Below, in pieces: positions 7,277 to 13,610 of a stretch of 13,610 nucleotides of DNA; positions within the stretch are counted from its first letter, which is position 1, and each line of letters opens with the position of its first letter. Location of the stretch: contig RGVM01000020.1 of NCBI GenBank assembly GCA_010027295.1, positions 1 to 13,610 on the forward strand. The letters run 5' to 3'. The DNA is from Chitinophagia bacterium. Its GTDB lineage: Bacteria > Bacteroidota > Bacteroidia > Chitinophagales > Chitinophagaceae. The translations under genes were made by a program, and so were the position numbers. The notes below the pieces were generated by a model. The model saw only the letters and a program-made list of their open reading frames with translations. It had not been told where the DNA came from and ran no database searches.

Positions 7277-8950
7277 GTGCCTGCAAGGGAAACCCGATTG
7301 CTGATTATCGTCCTGGCCGTCCTGAGCGTGGCCTATCTCGCCTATGACCGTTACGTCTGGTCGGGTCTGCCGCCCGGCGATCCCGACAATGGCGACGTCT
7401 ACATGAAACTCCGGACGCCTGACTCGCTGGGCCACGGAAGCGTCGCCCTCCGCGACCGCGACAACGACGGCAAGGCCGACGTGGTGCGTTACTTCGGCGA
7501 CTATGCCGACACGGGCAACTACGGCAACGCGATGCGGATTCACCGGGGATACCTCTACTTCGCCACCGCCGGCGAGGTCTATCGCACCAAGTTGAGCCCA
7601 TGGACCCTGGTGCCCACCGCCAGGACCGAGTGCCTGCTGGTGGACGACTACAAGCGCGCGCGTTTCTCCCATATCGCCAAGCCCATCGCCTTCGATGGCA
7701 AGGGCAACATGTACGTACCCTTCGGCTCACCGGGCGACGCTTGCCAGGTGAACGACCGCCAGCCGGGTTCGCCCGGTCAGATGCCATGTCCCGAACTGGC
7801 CGAATACGCCGGAGTGTGGAGATTCAGCGACAGCCGCGCCGGCCAGCGGCAGCGTGACGGCGTGCGCTATGCCACCGGCATCCGCAGCATCGTGGGTATG
7901 ACATGGAATGAGGAGACGGACGCCCTATACGCCTTGCAGCACGGACGCGACGACCTCTACCGCACCTGGCCCCAGTACTACACACCCTGGCACAGCGCTC
8001 TGCTGCCCTCCGAGGAGTTCCTACGGGTCGACTCGGGCTCCGACGCCGGATGGCCGTACTACTATTACGACTACATGCAGGGGAAGAAACTCCTCAATCC
8101 CGAATACGGCGGCGACGGCAGGAAGGAGGGCGACGGCGCGAAGCTCAACCAGCCGCTCATCGGCTTCCCGGGGCACTTCGCGCCCAATGACATCCTCTTC
8201 TACACGGGCGACCAGTTCCCGGAACGCTACCGCAACGGCGCCTTCATCGCTTTCCACGGTTCCACGATCCGAGCCCCCTACCCACAGGGCGGCTACTTTG
8301 TGGCCTTCGTCCCCTTCCGTGAAGGCAAGCCTTCCGGTCCCTGGGAGGTCTTCGCCGACGGGTTCGCTGGCGTCGATACGATCGTGTACACCAGCGATGC
8401 CAGATACCGGCCCTCCGGCCTTGCACAAGGTCCCGACGGGTCCATCTACGTGACGGAGTCGGAGAAGGGGAAGGTCTGGCGCATCATGTTCAAGGGGGAC
8501 CGTAAGGCCTTTGGCGAGAAGCAGCTCGCCGTTATGATGCAGCGAAAGACATCCGCCTCCAACATCCGCACCCCCGACAGCGTGCGAGACAACCTCTCCG
8601 TCAAGATGCTCGGCGAAGGGGCGCAACTCTACGGCAGATACTGCGCCTCCTGCCATCAGGCCAACGGAAAGGGCGACGGCACCCGCTTCCCGCCGCTCGC
8701 GGGGTCCGACTGGGTCACGGGCGACAAGAAGCGACTCATCCAGGTCGTCGTACACGGTCTATCGGGCCCCATCACCGTCAATGGCGTCGGCTACAACGAA
8801 GCCATGCCCTCCAACGCCTATCTCAACGACCGGCAGCTCGCTTCCATCCTCAGCTACATACGCCAGAGCTGGGGCAACAAGGCCGGTTTCATCACCACCA
8901 ACGAGATCCCCCGCAACCGTAGGATGAAGGACAAACTGCCCAAGCCATGA
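7277..8950 (+). CDS. Membrane-anchored PQQ-type sugar dehydrogenase fused to cytochrome c
   Basis: A 557-residue protein starting at GTG. Residues 8-25 form an uncleaved membrane anchor that would place the rest in the periplasm. Residues ~40-405 are a six-bladed propeller of the soluble glucose/L-sorbosone dehydrogenase class: H132 in S-H-I-A-K-P-I-A-F-D and R203 in T-G-I-R-S-I-V-G-M sit where this family keeps its catalytic His and a conserved Arg, and the C-terminal blade has R-P-S-G-L-A-Q-G-P-D-G-S-I-Y-V-T-E. An EF-hand-like loop D60-x-D-x-D-G-x-x-D68 probably binds Ca2+. Residues ~440-535 are a class I cytochrome c domain with C-A-S-C-H (456-460) and a likely axial Met510 in N-E-A-M-P. 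The fusion implies that electrons pass from the reduced cofactor to the attached haem and then to the respiratory chain. Its stop overlaps the next gene's ATG (ATGA, 8947-8950), which indicates translational coupling. The sugar oxidised is unknown. Confidence 0.87.
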   Translation: MPARETRLLIIVLAVLSVAYLAYDRYVWSGLPPGDPDNGDVYMKLRTPDSLGHGSVALRDRDNDGKADVVRYFGDYADTGNYGNAMRIHRGYLYFATAGEVYRTKLSPWTLVPTARTECLLVDDYKRARFSHIAKPIAFDGKGNMYVPFGSPGDACQVNDRQPGSPGQMPCPELAEYAGVWRFSDSRAGQRQRDGVRYATGIRSIVGMTWNEETDALYALQHGRDDLYRTWPQYYTPWHSALLPSEEFLRVDSGSDAGWPYYYYDYMQGKKLLNPEYGGDGRKEGDGAKLNQPLIGFPGHFAPNDILFYTGDQFPERYRNGAFIAFHGSTIRAPYPQGGYFVAFVPFREGKPSGPWEVFADGFAGVDTIVYTSDARYRPSGLAQGPDGSIYVTESEKGKVWRIMFKGDRKAFGEKQLAVMMQRKTSASNIRTPDSVRDNLSVKMLGEGAQLYGRYCASCHQANGKGDGTRFPPLAGSDWVTGDKKRLIQVVVHGLSGPITVNGVGYNEAMPSNAYLNDRQLASILSYIRQSWGNKAGFITTNEIPRNRRMKDKLPKP

Positions 8951-9750
8951 CCGTCCTCCTCACGGCGTTGCTGCTCCTGGGACGATCCCCACTGCCGGCC
9001 GAGTCGACCTCGCTGCCGCCGGTACGACCTTACGTCCGATCTATCCGGACCCTCATGACGCCGGATGGCCGTCCCGACCAACCTCTTCCCTCCGTGCACA
9101 AAGTGCGGCGGTTCAGGAAGCCGCCCGCCATCGACGGCGACTGGGACAAGACCGCCTGGCAGGGAGCAGACATCCTACGCATCGAGCGGCACATGGGTCC
9201 CCTGCCAGCCTTCACACCCACCGTCGAGGCCAGGCTCGGGTACGACCGGGACAATGTGTATGTCATCTTCCGGGTGCAGGACAGGTATGTGCGGAGCCTG
9301 GTGCAGGAATACAACGGCAACGTCTCGGGAGACTCCTGCGTGGAGTTCTTTTTCGCGCCGGATGCCGAGCGGCCGCTCTGCTACTTCAACCTGGAAGTCA
9401 ACGCCGGCGGCACACCGCTCATATTCTACATCACCAAACCGATGAGCGAGGTGAAACGCCTACTTCCCGAGGAGATATCCCGTATCGAGATCGCCCATTC
9501 CCTGCCCCGCATCGTCTATCCCGAGATCGAGGGCCCCGTCACATGGACGGTGGAGTACCGCATCCCCTTCGACATGCTGGAGCGGTACACGCCGGTGACG
9601 AGGCCCGCCCGCGGGAGATCCTGGAAGGCCAATCTCTATAAGACGGGCAGCCGTACGTCCAACCCCAACTACATGACATGGTCGTACGTCGACCACCCCA
9701 GGCCTAACTTCCATCTGCCGCAATATTTCGGCACCCTCGAGTTCCGATGA
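8947..9750 (+). CDS. Exported CBM9-like carbohydrate-binding protein
   Basis: A 267-residue protein with an N-terminal signal peptide (hydrophobic core 3-11, likely cleavage near P-A-E-S around 17-20). The main domain spans ~50-267 and begins with the family hallmark P-P-A-I-D-G-D-W-D-K-T-A-W (59-71). V-E-A-R-L-G-Y-D-R-D-N-V-Y-V follows, then G-D-S-C-V-E-F-F-F (128-136), V-T-W-T-V-E-Y-R-I-P-F (198-208) and a final F-G-T-L-E-F-R. Aromatic residues are numerous, as expected of a sugar-binding cleft. Characterised CBM9 domains bind the reducing ends of glycans, which would fit a partner enzyme that oxidises C1, though CBM9-like proteins vary and some bind no sugar. The gene overlaps the dehydrogenase gene by 4 bp. 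Its own stop at 9748-9750 overlaps an ATG in the frame of the PLP-enzyme gene. Confidence 0.82.
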   Translation: MTVLLTALLLLGRSPLPAESTSLPPVRPYVRSIRTLMTPDGRPDQPLPSVHKVRRFRKPPAIDGDWDKTAWQGADILRIERHMGPLPAFTPTVEARLGYDRDNVYVIFRVQDRYVRSLVQEYNGNVSGDSCVEFFFAPDAERPLCYFNLEVNAGGTPLIFYITKPMSEVKRLLPEEISRIEIAHSLPRIVYPEIEGPVTWTVEYRIPFDMLERYTPVTRPARGRSWKANLYKTGSRTSNPNYMTWSYVDHPRPNFHLPQYFGTLEFR

Positions 9751-9785
9751 GCGACATGGAAATACAACCCATCACAATCGACGAC

Positions 9786-11390
9786 ATGAACAGACGAAAC
9801 CTCATCCGGACCCTTGGCGTCATGGGCCTTGCAACGGAACTGCCCCTGGACGGGATGGCCGGTTCCATCACGGAACCATCGGGGGCCCGGCCCGCCGACA
9901 ACATCTTCCGCTCCATCGGCGTCGAACCGATCATCAACTGCCGGGGTACGTTCACCATCATCGGAGGCTCCATCGAAAGGCCGGAAGTGAGGGCCGCCAT
10001 GGAGGCGGCCTCGCAGAACTTCATACAGTACGACGAACTGGCGGAGGGCATCGGCCGTCGCCTCGCCGAGATCACCGGAGCAGAATGGGGGATGGTGTCC
10101 TCGGGTTGCGCAGCCGCCCTGAAGCATGTTACTGCGGCCTGCGTCACCGGAGGCGACCCGGAGAAGCTCATACGCATCCCCGACCTGACCGGGTTCGAGA
10201 AGACGGAGGTGATCGTGCCCGCCCGCTCCCGCAACGCCTACGACCACTCCATCCGCAATATCGGCGTACGCATCGTGGACGTATCGACCCCGCAGGAACT
10301 CGCCGATGCCTTGTCCAACCGCACGGCGCTCGTCTACATGCTGGCCGACGAGCCCGGCCAGAAGGATAACCCGCTCTCCCTCGAGACCATCGTCGCCCTG
10401 GCGAAACCCCGTGGCATCCCCGTACTGGTCGACTGCGCGGCGGAAGTACTCACGATTCCCAACGTCCATCTCGCCCGCGGCGCCACCCTCGTCGCGTACA
10501 GCGGTGGCAAGGCCATCTGCGGGCCGCAGTGCGCCGGACTCCTGCTGGGCGACAAGGCCATCCTCTCGGCCGCCTGGCAGGCGAGTGCGCCGCACCACGG
10601 TCCCGGTCGCGACAATAAGGTCGGACGCGAGGAGATGATCGGCATGCTCGCCGCCGTGGAGACATGGACAAAGCGTGACCATGCCGCGGAATGGAAGCGC
10701 TGGCTGGGGATGCTTGCGCATATCCAATCAAAACTCGCTTCCGTGAAGGGTCTGGCCCTGGCCGTCACAGAACCCACCCAGCTGTCGAACAAGTCGCCCG
10801 TCCTCTCTATCACCTGGAACCCCGACGCCCTGCACCTCACCGGCGAGGAACTGGCGGAGGAACTGGGGCGCACCCCCCCGCGCATCGCCATCGGCAGCCT
10901 GCAGCGCGACGGCCTCACGGGTGTGCAGGTGACGACCGGACAGATGCAGGACGGCGACGAGAAGGTCGTGGCCGACAGGCTGCACGAGGCACTCACGCGC
11001 AAGCGGAGCCCCAGGCCCGAACTGGCCGCACCGGCGGGCGAGTTCGGAGGCGACTGGGACGTGTCGATGGAGTTCCTCAGCGGCAAGGGCTCACACAGGT
11101 TCCAGCTGCGTCAGGACGGCAACTGGCTTTCCGGCGTGTACCATGCCACTTTCCAACGGATGGCCGTGGAAGGATACATCGACGGGGACAAGCTGAGACT
11201 CCGCTGCACCTGGCGGCAGCCCGGCAACCAGCTCGTGTATATCTTCATCGGCACCTTCAAGGACGGTAAGATCGGCGGCGACGTCCACCTCGGCGAATAC
11301 CGCACGGCACGCTTCACCGCGACGCGGGCCGACAGGCCCATGCCCCGGCGCCGATTCATCGTCCCAGGCGGCCCCCCACTCGCTACCTGA
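9786..11390 (+). CDS. SelA/DgaE-like PLP-dependent lyase with possible Tat signal and C-terminal beta domain
   Basis: A fold-type I PLP enzyme of 534 residues from this start. The cofactor Lys is K242 in Y-S-G-G-K-A-I-C-G-P-Q-C-A-G, the signature of the SelA-related group that includes D-glucosaminate-6-phosphate ammonia-lyase DgaE; D216 in V-L-V-D-C-A-A-E is the expected pyridine-nitrogen partner. The N-terminal I-N-C-R-G-T-F-T-I-I-G-G-S also fits. The start at 9786 gives M-N-R-R-N-L-I-R-T-L-G, a twin-arginine-like signal, but its hydrophobic core is interrupted by Glu, so export is only likely. The in-frame ATG at 9747, overlapping the CBM9 stop, would add 13 polar residues. Residues ~419-514 form a separate beta-rich, lipocalin-like unit (G-G-D-W-D-V, F-Q-L-R-Q-D-G-N-W-L-S-G, G-E-Y-R-T-A-R-F-T-A-T) that is absent from ordinary SelA or DgaE proteins. 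It precedes a deacetylase gene by 13 bp, a known neighbourhood of this family. It is unlikely to be true selenocysteine synthase. Confidence 0.82.
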   Translation: MNRRNLIRTLGVMGLATELPLDGMAGSITEPSGARPADNIFRSIGVEPIINCRGTFTIIGGSIERPEVRAAMEAASQNFIQYDELAEGIGRRLAEITGAEWGMVSSGCAAALKHVTAACVTGGDPEKLIRIPDLTGFEKTEVIVPARSRNAYDHSIRNIGVRIVDVSTPQELADALSNRTALVYMLADEPGQKDNPLSLETIVALAKPRGIPVLVDCAAEVLTIPNVHLARGATLVAYSGGKAICGPQCAGLLLGDKAILSAAWQASAPHHGPGRDNKVGREEMIGMLAAVETWTKRDHAAEWKRWLGMLAHIQSKLASVKGLALAVTEPTQLSNKSPVLSITWNPDALHLTGEELAEELGRTPPRIAIGSLQRDGLTGVQVTTGQMQDGDEKVVADRLHEALTRKRSPRPELAAPAGEFGGDWDVSMEFLSGKGSHRFQLRQDGNWLSGVYHATFQRMAVEGYIDGDKLRLRCTWRQPGNQLVYIFIGTFKDGKIGGDVHLGEYRTARFTATRADRPMPRRRFIVPGGPPLAT

Positions 11391-11403
11391 CAAACTCATC
11401 CGC

Positions 11404-12657
11404 ATGAAGCGATTCCCATCCATCCTCGCGGCCGCACTCGTCTTTTTCACGGGTGCCCTCTCGGCACAACCATATGACCTGCTTCTCAAGGGCGGGCATC
11501 TCATCGACCCCGCCAACGGCCGCGACGGCCGGTTCGACATTGCCGTACGAAAAGATACCGTTGCGCTCGTTGCACCCGACATACCGGCGTCCCAGGCACT
11601 GAAGGTGGTGGACCTCAAAGGCAAATACCTCGCGCCCGGACTCATCGACATGCACGTGCACGTCTTCCACGGCAACCATCCCGATGCCTATATAGCAGAC
11701 GGCTACACGAGTCTGCCCCCCGACGGCTTCACCTTCCGCACGGGTGTCACAACGGTCGTCGATGCCGGCTCCTCGGGTTGGCGCAACTTCCCTCAGTTCA
11801 AGCGGCAGACGATTGACAGGTCCAAGACCCGCGTGCTCGCCTTCCTCAACATCGCCGGCACCGGCATGGTCAGCCGCTTCGAGGAGCAGAACCTCGACGA
11901 CATGAATGCGCAACAGGCGGCCTACATGATCACGCGGCTCTATCCCGACATACTCGTCGGTATCAAGTCGGCCCATTTCTGGGGTGGCTTCGAACAGGTT
12001 GACAGGGCCGTTAGCGCCGGTCGCCTCTCCAACGTGCCCGTGATGGTCGACTTCGGCGAGCACCAGCCGCCCAACTCCATCCGGTCGCTGTTCTTCGACC
12101 ACCTGCGTCCTGGTGACATCTTCACTCACACCTACTCCTACGGTCCTAAGAACCGCGAGACTGTCGTCGATGAGGACCTCCGCATCAAGCCCTTCATACT
12201 GGAGGCCCAGAAGCGCGGCATCGTCTTCGACGTGGGCCATGGGGGAGGGGCCTTCTCCTTCCGGCAGGCGAAGCCCGCCATGGAGCAGGGCTTCTGGCCC
12301 GACGTCATCAGCACCGACCTACACACGGAGAGCATGAACGCGGGCATGAAGGATCTGAACAACGTGATGTCCAAGTTTCTCAATATGGGCATGCCACTCA
12401 AGGACGTCGTCGCGCGCGTCACTTCCTACCCGGCGAGGGTGATACGCCGGACGGCGTTGGGGCAGCTCGGCGTCGGCGCAGTGGCCGATATCTGCGTGTT
12501 CGAAGTGCAGCAGGGGAATTTCGGGTTCCTCGACGTCAGGGGTTTCCGCATGGACGGCGACAGGCGTATCCAGAACCTGCTGACCGTAAGGGCGGGCCGG
12601 GTCGTCTGGGACCTGTACGGCATGGCGGCGGCCGACTGGAGGAGCGAAACGAAGTAA
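11404..12657 (+). CDS. Exported amidohydrolase/deacetylase (EF_0837/Atu3266-like)
   Basis: A 417-residue amidohydrolase-superfamily protein with a clear signal peptide (cleavage at A-L-S-A before Q22). Metal-site elements are D-M-H84-V-H86 on strand 1, K188 in V-G-I-K-S-A-H (expected carboxylated bridging Lys), H242 in F-T-H-T-Y-S and D305 in S-T-D-L-H-T on strand 8. The strand-5 position, often V-H-x-G in relatives, reads V-M-V-D215-F-G-E-H220, so D215 or H220 must take that role. Characterised relatives hydrolyse N-acetyl-D-amino acids or acetyl-(R)-mandelate, and the family is repeatedly found beside SelA-like PLP enzymes, as here. Export sets it apart from the usual cytoplasmic members. 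It lies 13 bp after the PLP-enzyme stop and 4 bp before a second amidohydrolase start, clearly in one operon. N-acyl hydrolysis is likely; the true substrate is unknown. Confidence 0.88.
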   Translation: MKRFPSILAAALVFFTGALSAQPYDLLLKGGHLIDPANGRDGRFDIAVRKDTVALVAPDIPASQALKVVDLKGKYLAPGLIDMHVHVFHGNHPDAYIADGYTSLPPDGFTFRTGVTTVVDAGSSGWRNFPQFKRQTIDRSKTRVLAFLNIAGTGMVSRFEEQNLDDMNAQQAAYMITRLYPDILVGIKSAHFWGGFEQVDRAVSAGRLSNVPVMVDFGEHQPPNSIRSLFFDHLRPGDIFTHTYSYGPKNRETVVDEDLRIKPFILEAQKRGIVFDVGHGGGAFSFRQAKPAMEQGFWPDVISTDLHTESMNAGMKDLNNVMSKFLNMGMPLKDVVARVTSYPARVIRRTALGQLGVGAVADICVFEVQQGNFGFLDVRGFRMDGDRRIQNLLTVRAGRVVWDLYGMAAADWRSETK

Positions 12658-12661
12658 GTCC

Positions 12662-12961
12662 ATGCGCTTCCGGACCGGCATAGCCGTTCTACTCGCTGTC
12701 GTCCTCGCCGCCGCGGAGGTTGATGCGCATGCCCGCGCTCATCCCGCCGACACGTTGAACGACATCGTGCTGAAAGGAGGGAGGTTCCTAGACCCCCGTT
12801 CGGGTAGGCATGGCCGTTATGACGTCGCCGTGAGGGATGGACGTGTCACTCGAATCGCGAGACGGATCGATGCGGCTGCCGCTAAGAAGGCCGTAAGGGT
12901 GCGCGGGCTGTGGGTGGTGCCCGGACTGATCGACATTCACACTCATGTATTCGCCGGCTCG
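12662..12961 (+). pseudogene. Second amidohydrolase, only the N-terminal ~99 codons present
   Basis: It starts 4 bp after the preceding stop and begins with a signal peptide (hydrophobic 7-18, then V-D-A-H-A). The amidohydrolase N-terminal beta domain follows: D-I-V-L-K-G-G-R-F-L-D-P-R-S-G (34-48), D-V-A-V-R-D-G-R-V and G-L-W-V-V-P-G-L-I-D-I-H93-T-H95-V-F. It parallels the preceding gene (L-L-K-G-G-H-L-I-D-P, G-L-I-D-M-H-V-H-V-F), so the two are paralogues. After about A98-G99 the frame runs on to a stop at 13073-13075 as an Ala/Pro/Ser-rich stretch with no amidohydrolase character, while another frame becomes coding. About 300 catalytic residues are missing. The break is abrupt rather than a simple frameshift, because no frame downstream resumes the family sequence. 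The real chromosome probably carries the full gene. Confidence 0.75.
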
Positions 12962-12970
12962 GGACCGGGG
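12950..12970. other. Sequence discontinuity (probable chimeric junction)
   Basis: Left of this zone the reading frame, signal peptides and SD-less gene starts are Bacteroidota-like. Right of it the coding frame changes to an unrelated protein tail and the next gene has a strong AAGGAG site. The exact breakpoint cannot be placed within about 20 bp. No integrase, att-like repeat or insertion-sequence end is visible here. Confidence 0.7.
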
Positions 12971-13128
12971 CCATCGTGCCCGAGTACAGCCGCGGCATGG
13001 GTGCCATCGTCATGGAGCCCACGGGCCCCTCGGGGAAGCGCGCCGGCACCATCGGCAGCTACGGCGAAACGGTGACCCTGTCGGGCATCAACACCGGGGC
13101 CTTCGGGACGCCGGGCTTCAACGCCTGA
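12955..13128 (+). CDS. C-terminal tail of an unrecognised foreign protein, 5' part missing
   Basis: From the junction, 57 codons in this frame end at TGA 13126-13128. The sequence is rich in Gly, Thr and small residues, with R-L-G-T-G-A-I-V-P-E-Y-S-R-G-M-G-A-I-V at the start and an ending T-G-A-F-G-T-P-G-F-N-A. I do not recognise the family. The composition would suit the end of a beta-rich structural or surface protein. Because only a tail is present, and the frame upstream of ~12955 belongs to the amidohydrolase gene on another frame, it has no usable start here. It sits 26 bp before the next gene, which suggests a compact phage-like gene arrangement. Confidence 0.5.
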   Translation, partial: RLGTGAIVPEYSRGMGAIVMEPTGPSGKRAGTIGSYGETVTLSGINTGAFGTPGFNA

Positions 13129-13141
13129 TCTTCGGCTGATC

Positions 13142-13147
13142 AAGGAG
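13142..13147 (+). promoter_or_regulatory. Strong Shine-Dalgarno site
   Basis: AAGGAG lies 7 nt before the ATG at 13155. It is the only textbook ribosome binding site at a gene start in the window and contrasts with the SD-less, A/C-rich starts of all genes before the junction. Confidence 0.75.
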
Positions 13148-13154
13148 AACGAAC

Positions 13155-13610
13155 ATGGCAGGCCCGATCAACCAGATCACGACCATGCGGCTCCCCGATG
13201 GGACCGAGGTCGCCTTCGTGGATTGGAGCGACACCCCGCTCTACTCCACCTGCGAGCTGCTCGCGAACTTCACCGACACCGAGATCGACCTCTTCCAGTA
13301 CGTCGCTGGTGAGCCGATCCCGACGACGAACAACGCCCTCACGCGGCGGACCTCGAACGACCGGGACACCAACGTGGTGACCCCGGGCGGCATGGCGTCC
13401 ACCGAAGAGCTGCTCGTCTACGCGATCAAACCCGACTTCTACGAGTTCACCACGGACGACGGCGACCCGCGGCTCATCAGCGTGCCCGCGCCGAACCAGC
13501 CGGCTCCGACGCGCAAGCGTCTGGCGATCCTGCACGCCTCGCTGCTCGTCAGCCTCGACGTGAGCCAGAAGTTCACGCACCGGGCGGGCCTGAGCTACTA
13601 CAACACCGGC
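13155..13610 (+). CDS. Unrecognised protein, 3'-truncated; possibly a phage structural protein
   Basis: The frame is open for 152 codons from the ATG to the window's right edge with no stop, so the C-terminus is outside. It starts M-A-G-P-I-N-Q-I-T-T-M-R-L-P-D-G-T-E-V and contains W-S-D-T-P-L-Y-S-T (24-32), R-R-T-S-N-D-R-D-T-N-V-V-T-P-G-G (64-79) and S-T-E-E-L-L-V-Y-A-I-K-P (82-93). It has no signal peptide, no transmembrane segment and no enzyme motif that I can name. The soluble, Thr/Asp-rich composition, tight spacing and strong RBS would suit a virion or other structural gene, but this is an impression, not a match. Codon use is strongly C/G-ending, and several codons favoured here (GAG, CTC, GTC) are also common upstream, so composition alone does not prove a foreign origin. 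Coding status is well supported; function is unknown. Confidence 0.65.
   Translation, partial: MAGPINQITTMRLPDGTEVAFVDWSDTPLYSTCELLANFTDTEIDLFQYVAGEPIPTTNNALTRRTSNDRDTNVVTPGGMASTEELLVYAIKPDFYEFTTDDGDPRLISVPAPNQPAPTRKRLAILHASLLVSLDVSQKFTHRAGLSYYNTG

Noticed and set aside
9786..11390. True selenocysteine synthase (selA)
   Set aside because: Only the PLP core is SelA-related; the sugar/deacetylase context, export-like N-terminus and extra C-terminal domain do not fit selenocysteine synthesis, and no selB or tRNA-Sec is present.
12962..13075. Continuation of the second amidohydrolase frame past the junction
   Set aside because: Ala/Pro/Ser-rich out-of-frame reading with no amidohydrolase features; another frame is coding here.
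12662..13128. A simple one-base frameshift in an otherwise complete amidohydrolase
   Set aside because: None of the forward frames after ~12960 resumes the family's catalytic sequence, and a different gene with its own RBS starts at 13155.
13126..13142. Hairpin TGATC/GATCA after the foreign protein tail
   Set aside because: Only 5 bp, no T-tract, and it runs into the RBS of the next gene; too weak to call a terminator.
1..13610. tRNA/rRNA genes, CRISPR array, insertion sequence, integrase or toxin-antitoxin module
   Set aside because: I found no tRNA cloverleaf, no regularly spaced repeats, no transposase or integrase motifs, and no short co-directional toxin/antitoxin pair.

Overview
The window looks like a high-GC Bacteroidota genome fragment, probably from an environmental assembly. 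Exported proteins carry signal peptides ending in the Bacteroidota-typical A-Q or S-Q (LHA-Q, LSA-Q, VLS-Q). Gene starts lack Shine-Dalgarno sequences and instead follow short A/C-rich leaders; AAAACAAC sits 4-8 nt before three start codons. The genes point to a heterotroph with many secreted hydrolases. The last ~650 bp do not belong to this pattern and look foreign.

Layout. (1) 1-2490: the 3' part of a double Cache-domain protein, a short AT-rich intergenic stretch with an operator-like inverted repeat, an alpha/alpha-toroid protein of the prenyltransferase/squalene-cyclase repeat type, and a convergent DUF1801 gene. The toroid gene is visibly less GC-rich than the genes to its right. (2) 2631-7169: an exported M28 metallopeptidase and a bile-acid:Na+ symporter (SBF/BASS) family carrier on +, meeting a convergent exported CocE/NonD (S15-like) hydrolase on -, with hairpin-forming arms at the junction. 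(3) 7277-12961: a compact + strand operon with overlaps or very short gaps. It encodes a membrane-anchored PQQ-type sugar dehydrogenase fused to cytochrome c, an exported CBM9-like protein, a SelA/DgaE-like PLP enzyme with a possible Tat signal and an extra C-terminal beta domain, an exported amidohydrolase/deacetylase, and the first ~99 codons of a second, related amidohydrolase. (4) ~12955-13610: an abrupt junction inside that second amidohydrolase, right after its metal-binding HTH motif. Beyond it come the tail of an unrelated short protein and the start of another unknown protein with a textbook AAGGAG ribosome binding site. This reads as phage-like or foreign sequence, most simply an assembly chimera.

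Functional idea. The operon could be a cell-envelope oxidative route for an N-acetylated amino sugar. CBM9 would hold a reducing end, the PQQ dehydrogenase would oxidise C1 and pass electrons to its own cytochrome c, the amidohydrolase would remove the N-acetyl group, and the SelA/DgaE-like PLP enzyme would eliminate ammonia from the resulting 2-amino-aldonate to give a 2-keto-3-deoxy-aldonate. Each family assignment is supported by visible motifs; the assembled pathway is inference. No tRNA, rRNA, CRISPR array, insertion sequence or integrase was seen.
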